A DNA stretch of 64,000 bases from Solea solea (taxonomy: Eukaryota; Chordata; Actinopteri; Pleuronectiformes; Soleidae): positions 18,484,890 to 18,548,889 of the forward strand of contig NC_081136.1 in the NCBI RefSeq assembly GCF_958295425.1, in the 5' to 3' direction. The position numbers and the translations under genes are program-made. Shown in pieces: positions 57,192-64,000 of this stretch. The notes under the pieces are model-generated. The model was given only the letters and a program-made list of their open reading frames with translations. It made no database searches and was not told where the DNA came from. Numbering within the stretch: position 1 is the first letter of the stretch; every line of letters starts with the position of its first letter.

Positions 57192-57988
57192 TTAGTTGTT
57201 ATATTCCTCCAGATCGCCCTCACTCCTGATTTGCATTATTTTGACTTCTTCTGGTGTAGCTCCATTTATTTTAATGTAGATTCTGCAGTTTGCCGTCCAG
57301 GTGTGTTGGATCTTGCCTCCTTTCTTCAGCTGACGTGCCTTTCTGGCGATGTCAGCATTCTTTTTGGTGAGATTCTCGTTGATGTAGACGTCTGAGCCTT
57401 TGAGCTTCCTGCCCTGCTTCAGCAGTGCCGTCTTATGCCTTCTGTTGGCGAATCTCAGCACGACAGCTCGTGTTTCATTCTCCTGTCTTCGTGGTAAGAG
57501 GTGACATACTTCCACATTGTTGAAGTCCACGTTGATCTCTCTGCCCGTCAGGAACTCATCCACCTGCTGTTGCACAGATTTGATTTCTGATTCATCAGGT
57601 TGCAGCGACCGATCGTCCGATGGCGCAGCCGCCCTTGCATAGCTCTGACGCTTAATCTTGAGGCCAGTCACAATCACCTCATTTAGTCTTCCCAGCTGGT
57701 CCATCTCCTCAATTTTGTACCCCAGCTCCCGCAGCAGCTTGTCTTTTTTTGCGTTCTCCTCCTGGATCTCTCTTTGACTTCCACTGTCACCCCTTCCAGC
57801 TTCTCCTTGAAGTCGGTCAAGAACTCCTCTCTCATCGCCCTCATCTCAGCTCTCGTCGCCCTCATCTCGGCGCGAATCGCTTCCATTCCTTCATTCATAG
57901 TTTCCATCATAGTTTCCATCATTTGGTCAACTTTAGTTTTCACCATTTTCTTCTCACTGAGTTTTTTTTTTTGAACATATATGTGCAT
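57192..57988 (-). pseudogene. LINE ORF1: coiled coil plus RNA-binding-like domain
   Basis: The first frame (57988-57683) gives a Met/Glu-rich coiled coil with IRAEMRATRAEMRAMREEF. The second (57704-57192) gives an ITGLKIKRQSYARA-type start, a central RRM-like region (FNNVEVCHLLPRR, RAVVLRFANRRHK) and a C-terminal basic domain. They overlap by 22 bp, so a single small indel near 57780-57800 broke the ORF. The layout resembles ORF1 proteins of L1-like and some jockey-group LINEs. Confidence 0.75.
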
Positions 57989-58912
57989 TTATTAAAAATA
58001 TTCTACATGTTTATTTGTCAACACTCAGCAGTAATGAGGCTTAAAGTGCTTGGTGCCACCTTCCATTCCAAAAGAAGAAGGCTTGTGTACTCCCGTACTT
58101 GGAGAGTGTGTACTCAAGTCTTAAAACAGTTCTGTTTTTTGGGGAATTTTTGCCTCACCCTTGCCTGGTTAGTTTGGCTGGTTTTTGACTGCCTTGCTGT
58201 GTATAATATTGTCTGTCCTCTGGATTAAGGTGTTTGGATTTTGTCTTCCCTGGATCTGGGTTATCTGTCTCCCACTGTCTGGGTCCAGATAGGACAACGT
58301 CTTCGTCCAGGTCCACATTTTAGTGACCTACGATCTAGCAACTACTGAAATGTCTGAAAAATCTGAAATGAACAACCTTGTACTATTGACTTTTTGATCA
58401 TCCATAGTACCTTAACAACAACCTTTTGTTGCATTGGGATATGTGATCAAGGAAAGAACATCCAGCAAATATGTTATTTGAAGTAAACATTAGGGTATTA
58501 GATAGTATTAGACATGACATTTCTAAAGCCATCAAAAAAATATAGATTTTTGGAATGAATTACAAATATTTAATAGAAAAAGAACAATTTATATTGCACC
58601 TGACTCAAAGTGAGGAAGGGAGAGAGAGAGGCCTATTCTCCTAACACAGAGAATCAAGTAGTGATCTGCCTGAAGTGAGAGTGACAGCAGACCTTGGTTC
58701 TGAGAGAGAAAACACAACGCCCCAAACAAGGATTCTATTTTTGCATCCGACCCCAAACCAGAGCCTGAAGCAGTTAATATAAGCGGCTCTTTGGTCACGG
58801 CTTGTTTTCCCTGATTATAGGAACGTGCAGCGTAAATGTCCATTAATACACACATACATTTAAAATAAAAACCCAGGCAACATGAGACGGACCCAAAACT
58901 GATCATCTAAAA

Positions 58913-59214
58913 CAGACTTGGGCATTTTATGGCCCACGGGCCACATACAGCACTTTGGGCATCCCAGTCATAAACACAAATGAACAAGTACTTATGAGCT
59001 AGCCATACAACTGTGTTGCTTTTTGAAAAGCCTTAATTATGAACACATGCATATCTGCTAAATATTTCTTTACAGAAATCAAAGGTAAGGTTGTGTACAA
59101 TCTGAACCAGCGAAGCACCGTCACTTGTATGTAAACTTGTCCGGTGTGTGTGTGTGTGTGTGTGGCCACAAGTTTCTCATGTGGCCCCTTGGGGAAAATA
59201 TTTGCCCACCCCTG
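58913..59214. mobile_element. hAT-derived non-autonomous element, 302 bp
   Basis: The left end CAGACTTGGGCA and the right end TGCCCACCCCTG are inverted with a few mismatches. Flanking 8-mers are ATCTAAAA (58905-58912) and ACCTAAAA (59215-59222), a target duplication with one change. A (TG)n run lies at 59139-59163. Confidence 0.75.
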
Positions 59215-59553
59215 ACCTAAAAAATAGGCTATTTGTGATGAGGTGTTCAGACGTCAGTGAGTGCACCGTGTTCTCAAGGACTATGTGCACTTAAACTAAG
59301 AAAAAAGGAAGGAACCTTACAACAGTCATTGTTAAGTCCTTTAAATCAGTGGTCCCCAACCACCGGGCCGCGGACCGGTACCGGTCCGTGGATCAATTGG
59401 TACGGGGCCGCACAAGAAATAATTAATAATTTCCGTTTTATTTATTATCCAAGTATGAGCAATCTTTTATTTTGAAAAACCTTTTATTTTGAAAAATGAC
59501 CGGATTCTCTCGGTTACATCTGTGCGCCAAACTTTAACGCACAAGCTAGCAAA

Positions 59554-59820
59554 ATGAGTAAGAAACAGACGTCTTTGGAAAGTTTCTTTGCGAAGGGGAA
59601 AAGGCCCAGTGAAGAGACAGAAGAAGAGCCTACGACTTCCAAGAAAAAGAAAGCTTTTAACAGACAATACCAGGAGAGCTACTTGAAATATGGATTTATT
59701 GCGGCAGGTGATTCCCACATACCAAGCCCGCTCTGCATAATATGCGCTGACCGGCTTGCTAATGAGGCAATGAAGCCTTCAAAATTGCTTCGCCACTTAG
59801 AGACCATTATGGTGAGTTAA
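59554..59820 (+). pseudogene. hAT transposase N-terminus (ZBED5-like), truncated
   Basis: An 88-codon frame reads MSKKQTSLESFFAKGKRPSE, an acidic/basic linker with KKKK, then ESYLKYGFIAAG and PLCIICADRLANEAMKPSKL. It covers the start of a BED-type zinc finger (CIIC, then HLET). It ends before the rest of the finger and the catalytic core, which are deleted from this element. QTSLESFF (residues 5-12) fits the PIP-box consensus. Confidence 0.8.
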
Positions 59821-60013
59821 AATTTTCATGCACTTTATATTCGTTTTTGTGGCGTATCGGTATCTTATTTTGCAGGCATGTTTAAACGTTACCATAGCAA
59901 CTAGAGTTAGAGAGCGTTAGAGCAGTGGTCGAGAAGAGGAGAGCTTGTGAGTCTTAGCGCGCACACAAACATGCAGAAGCGTGATCTGACGCTTCAAACT
60001 TTATTTCAGCTGT

Positions 60014-60015
60014 TT

Positions 60016-60060
<45 letters not shown>

Positions 60061-60090
60061 CAAATAATAAATAATAATAATATATTACAA
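60014..60090. repeat. (TAA)n microsatellite inside the hAT element
   Basis: About 15 near-perfect TAA units, then a variant AAATAA stretch, followed by a ten-base C-run near 60101. Confidence 0.85.
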
Positions 60091-60671
60091 TATAACCAGC
60101 CCCCCCCCCCCGGGCCGCGGTAAAATTGTCAAGCGTTGACCGGTCCTTGGTGATAAAAAGGTTGGGGACCACTGCTTTAAATCACAAAGTTAGGAATCAT
60201 AGAGACTAAAGTCACTGCAGACAAGATAAGAAAAAACAGTCTTTATAAACTATAGATTATCCAGAAATACCACTTTCATAGACATTTGCACTGTCACATA
60301 ATAGCAGCATCATAATAACATAGACAGTACACCGAATAAATGATTTACTTGTATGTAGATTAGTCTGTTGACAGGCGACAGACTAATCAGACGTAGATAG
60401 TCAATTAAGATACTATATAAAATATAGAAATATAGTCAACAGTCACTTTTGTATAGGGCTGGGATTAGAATCTGTAGACCAACCCTTGAAGCACAAGGGT
60501 CAACTGATTTTCTGTTGACATGACACTGAATAACTGATTCAGTATCATTTATTACTAATATAGAGTCAACAATAGTACCCCCATTAATATGAATTAATAC
60601 AGTATATAAAGCCGTGACTGTTTGAATTGAAAAGGATCAACAATGTCTGTAACAACCTGGATTTCTTTTAC

Positions 60672-60804
60672 CTTAAGATGCTGTTGACCGGACACTGGAG
60701 TTGTGCTGGAGACTACATGGGCATTGGTAACAATCAGTCCATTCTCTGATATCACAAACCCCGATCCACTAGACAAAGGGATGGTCCGACCAAAAAGAGG
60801 ATGC
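60672..60804 (-). CDS. htra3: htra3 exon with catalytic His
   Basis: 133 bp, phase 2 in, phase 0 out, with acceptor CCCTTTAG and donor GTAAAA. It encodes [20 protein letters not shown], then [20 protein letters not shown] and QHLK. The catalytic His is in TNAHVV, and the SSGSGF oxyanion-side loop is conserved. Confidence 0.95.
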
Positions 60805-61024
60805 CTAAAGGGAGAAGAGAAGAATGAATGCATTTAACTAGGCTGGTTTCTCTTTATTGACTTTGTCCACTCTGCCCCCATTATCAAGGCTTAGGTTAAA
60901 AAACAAAGCTTGTATTTCATGTTAACCACATTTTTAAAGACGCTTATTTGTTAATTGAAGGTACTAGTTATAGTAATCATATCTTAAGCTTCACTATCTG
61001 TGATTTAAAAACAATGTGTGCACC

Positions 61025-61180
61025 ATAGACAGTATAAATAAAAATGGATGTAGTCTTCTGGGTTCTTCCTGAAGCCAAATAGGAAGTGAAAATATATTGA
61101 ATAGCCACTAGGAGGCGATTCTGCTGGAACAATCTGAATTGAAGTCTGTGGGAAAACTAGCTTCTTCTACTAATACGTTG
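61025..61180. repeat. Dispersed repeat in htra3 intron
   Basis: It contains ACCATAGACAGTATAAATAA, GGATGTAGTCTTCTGGGTT, CCACTAGGAGGCGATTC and GAAGTCTGTGGGAAAA, words of a common fish interspersed repeat. It has no coding content. Confidence 0.5.
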
Positions 61181-61382
61181 TGATCCCTTAATGATTACAA
61201 CTGATGGCAAAGTGTATTTATATACACAATTCAATAATGCTAGGGCATCCAAAGCATACACTGTCTTTGATAACCTATTGACCCAGTGAAGTAAAATTAA
61301 AAAAAAATAAAAACTGACCCTCTAATATTGCATATTTTACTCTGAGGTAATGTACAAAAACAAAATCACAAACAGAGAATAC

Positions 61383-61487
61383 CTGAGGTAGAGTTCAATG
61401 AGGACCACAGCAGGAGCGATTTTCTCCACTACGTCAGCGATGAAGTTGAACTTGTAGCGGGGACTTGCAGCATGTGGAGGATCTATA
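61383..61487 (-). CDS. htra3: htra3 first exon in window (start of protease domain)
   Basis: HTRA3 is a secreted trypsin-like serine protease with N-terminal IGFBP/Kazal modules and a C-terminal PDZ domain. It acts on extracellular matrix substrates and TGF-beta-type signalling. This exon is phase 1 in, phase 2 out, with acceptor CTTGCTAG and donor GTATTC. It encodes [20 protein letters not shown] then [15 protein letters not shown], the HtrA-family entry to the protease domain. The nine exons in the window total 994 bp and about 330 residues. The IGFBP/Kazal exons are not found up to 64000 and must lie further right. H, D and S of the catalytic triad are at window-coded residues 64, 100 and 178. 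The assignment to HTRA3 rather than HTRA1/4 rests on the H-D spacing of 36, the QQxLKVQ insert and the C-terminal LLLEVRR-NDDLLF segment. Confidence 0.95.
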
Positions 61488-63439
61488 CTAGCAAGAATAA
61501 TTATAGATTTTAATGATCAAGCAAAAAATGTTTTTATTAAGAATAATCAAATGACATTACTGACACAGACCAAGATGAACCTGTGTTGTAGTTATGTAAG
61601 CTAATTAGGATGGATGTGGCAGGGTGGGAAAAACATTGCTTACTAATGCCACTAGATGGCTCTTTCATACTACAATATTTCCCTGAGGGCGCGAGGAATC
61701 TTGGGTAATGATCTCATGAGAGACCCAGAAAAGAAACCTTTGGACAGTTTCGATGGAAAATAAGCTCTGGAATGCATTAAATGTTGGACATTTTAAGTTT
61801 GTCATGGGTTTTCACTGATATTTTGGTATTTGTTCAATGTTAATGGATATTGTGTGTATTCTCCTCAACACAAACCACATTCATAACCAGGAAATAATTT
61901 TCATCATATCAGGTGATTATGTAACCTTTTTCTTATCTAAAAGAGCCAAAACAACATGTTGATATACATGTCTGAATACATATATCTATATATATATATA
62001 TATATATACATATATACATATATACTGTGTGTATTCTTTTTGCATACAGACTGACTAACAGTCCTAATAATTCTAGGTTGTAGCCCAGAAGTTCAGAGTT
62101 ATTGAACAGTGAATGTGTTTGCAACACACCTCAAACCTCAGTGCTGGGTTTATTTGATTTCTTTTTGGAGCCCTGCAGATACGCTGACATGTAAGGCCTT
62201 TCCATTTGGGTTTTATTTATTGTTGTTCTACAATTCTTTCTTAACTGAACACCAATTTACTGTTCAGAATAAAGAACCCAAAATGTATGTGTCCTGTGAC
62301 GTTACGTTAACTTTCGCCAGGCTATATGGATATGAAATGAAGTGAAAGGAAGGAGCTGAGGGACAGTTCCATGATGTAACTTAACTTGAAACAACCACAA
62401 GTCAAAACAGAATATCATTTTCATATACACACACATCACATTACTCTAGAAACCATGTCTTTTTCCTTAAGTTGAACAGGACAACTGGAGCACATTCTGC
62501 AAATTATTTTCAAATAAATAAAGACTTTTGCTTATATTGAAAATGTACACACAGACACTGCAAACTGTCACATGGTAAAGTGTTTGTGTCTTTGACTTTC
62601 CCCTAAATTATTTTGTTCATGCTCAGTGTCTGTCACATGTTACATTTCAGTCCCTTGTGTTACTCATTTCATGCTCTGGTTGTGCGTGTTCTTGGTCAGC
62701 TCCCTGTGTTTCTGCTCTATGCTGTTGTGTCTATGCTGTCATCAGAATGTAGACTAGCAAGAGTCTGGAATCAAACACGTAACTTTCAAGTTGAAAGATG
62801 ACTCGCTCTACAACTGAGTCACCATCACCCAATGTTCCCTACTACCCAAGTATTGGACCATACTCACACAAGGAAGATAGGGAATACAAAGAGAAGATGT
62901 GCAGGATCTACTGTATATGCCTTTGCCTTTTAATTCCTATAACATGGAGACACATGACACATAGAAATGCCTAACTCTGGCACTGACGCACATACTGTAC
63001 ATCTGAGTCAGCAAATCACTCTACCGTGTTTCTCTAATCAAACTAAACATTAACACATCTACCCAATGGCACACACAGTTCTGATAAATATCAAGTCGAA
63101 ACTGCCTGGGTCAAGTGGAAACACCCTGCTCTCTTCAACCAGTAATAATGAGTTACATTCCTTCACCACAGCTGCACTGTCTGCTGCCAAGCCAAGTCTG
63201 CCTTTGAGGAAAATGTGGTTTGTTATTTTAGACTGAAGAGAGATTCTCTAATGACAGACAAAATCCAAATCCAGCCTGAGGCCACTGGGTTTCAATCTTA
63301 ACATTGTACCTTAGCAAGCAGTTCTTTTTTTTAAGCCTTAGAAATGAAAATGGATGTATAAATGATTCATTGTACGATTACCAAAGCTGTACATATCTGT
63401 ACATATCTGTACATACATATATATATATATTTACACATG

Positions 63440-63511
<72 letters not shown>

Positions 63512-64000
63512 TATACATATATATAGTACTGTGCAACGGTTTCAGGCACCACCAGCTCTGTTGTTTTGTTCTGTCTGTCAAATTCTGTCATTGGAATTTG
63601 GAATGAAGTGATGCGACTTAAAGCTGGTCTTATATATTAGCGAGCTGTCAGTGAGTTGAACTCATGCAACATGTGTATGGAATGCTCCAGCATGTCTTGA
63701 ATAAACCTGGTGTAATAGACGTTTTTTACAGCAGATATTTCTTGAAAGGAAATAGTAGGACAAACACAGGATTTACCAGTAACATTAATTACGGTTCCAC
63801 TCCAGTATTAACAGAGCTGTGTTATTGTTCAAGTGTAAGGGTAGATCACGCTAAATACTTGACAGCTGGAGAGGATGTTATTATTATTATTTTTTTTAAA
63901 ACAACTTTTTAAAAAAAAAAACTGCATACATATTTTCTGGATGTGTTCCAATAAAGTGAAATAGAAATAATGATCCTCTATTGTCGTTATAGCATTGCTA
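61488..64000. other. htra3 intron upstream of the protease exons
   Basis: I find no IGFBP or Kazal exon here. It contains (TA)n runs at 61978-62028 and 63391-63526 and AT-rich intron-like sequence with no identifiable elements. The ORFs at 62109-62345 and 62613-62801 have no protein-like features. Confidence 0.6.
63391..63526. repeat. Long (TA)n array with TGTA/TACA interruptions
   Basis: Three TGTACATATC units (63389-63418), then alternating ATGTATAT and ATACATAT blocks, self-complementary over much of the array, so cruciform-prone. Open frames over it on both strands are composition artefacts. Confidence 0.9.

Larger units (their letters stand above)
53741..57990 (-). mobile_element. Near full-length two-ORF LINE in htra3 intron
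   Basis: Minus strand: ORF1 (57988-57192), endonuclease (57101-55734), RT and C-terminus (55704-54051), then a 3' end with (AAAT)n, seen on the plus strand as (TTTA)n at 53741-53780. The element is about 4.25 kb and lies in the same orientation as htra3 within its 8.8-kb intron. ORF1 has one frameshift and ORF2 several, so it is inactive, but all domains are readable. Confidence 0.85.
59347..60174 (+). mobile_element. Internally deleted hAT (Charlie-like) element
   Basis: Ends CAGTGGTCCCCAACC and GGTTGGGGACCACTG are perfect 15-bp inverted repeats. Flanking CTTTAAAT is identical on both sides (59339-59346 and 60175-60182). The inner part keeps only the first transposase exon (59554-59820), then a (TAA)n run and a C-run. 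The exact target duplication indicates a fairly recent insertion. Confidence 0.93.

Noticed and set aside
62109..62801. Possible IGFBP or Kazal exons of htra3
   Set aside because: The expected spaced cysteines are absent in every frame of this stretch.
63304..63606. Tyr/Ile-rich membrane-protein-like frames
   Set aside because: They arise from translating the (TA)n array on either strand.

Overview
The window is vertebrate nuclear DNA from a ray-finned (teleost) fish. It has GT/AG-spliced genes orthologous to vertebrate genes, and between and inside them a dense mixture of Tc1, hAT, TTAA-target, Gypsy, ERV and non-LTR elements of the kind that fills teleost genomes. The exact species cannot be read from the sequence.

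Host genes, left to right. (1) mpdu1, minus strand: its first three coding exons (5026-5152, 3528-3593, 938-1070); the rest lies beyond position 1. (2) mblac1, plus strand, head-to-head with mpdu1: two coding exons (6705-7109, 9891-10133) giving a 215-residue metallo-beta-lactamase-fold protein with all metal ligands. (3) A single-coding-exon class A GPCR of the LPA/P2Y-like cluster (27803-28702, plus). (4) htra3, minus strand: nine coding exons between 61487 and 44093 encode the protease and PDZ domains; the IGFBP/Kazal exons lie beyond position 64000. All visible splice junctions are consensus and keep frame.

Mobile DNA. 11.1-14.4 kb holds a decayed endogenous retrovirus (5' LTR, Leu-type primer binding site, pol pieces). 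14.7-24.0 kb is a stack: a Gypsy element (minus) is split by a 6.5-kb non-LTR retrotransposon with a 6-bp target duplication. That element is itself split by a hAT transposon (exact 8-bp duplication, nearly intact transposase) and by a 5'-truncated LINE (5-bp duplication). Other items are a LINE RT at 31.8-33.7 kb, a nearly full-length two-ORF LINE in an htra3 intron at 53.7-58.0 kb, internally deleted hAT elements at 58.9 and 59.3 kb, and three elements flanked by TTAA, one of which encodes a THAP-like zinc finger. Relics of Tc1 and probably piggyBac, a long hairpin MITE and several dispersed repeat families make up much of the rest.

The four host genes do not form a pathway: ER glycosylation (mpdu1), nucleic-acid processing (mblac1), lipid/nucleotide signalling (the GPCR) and a secreted protease (htra3). 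I did not find a new multi-gene system. The best leads are the nested stack with readable insertion order, the hAT transposase broken only by a 14-bp tandem duplication, the TTAA/THAP element, and PCNA-binding-like (PIP-box) motifs at the N-termini of two transposase-like fragments.
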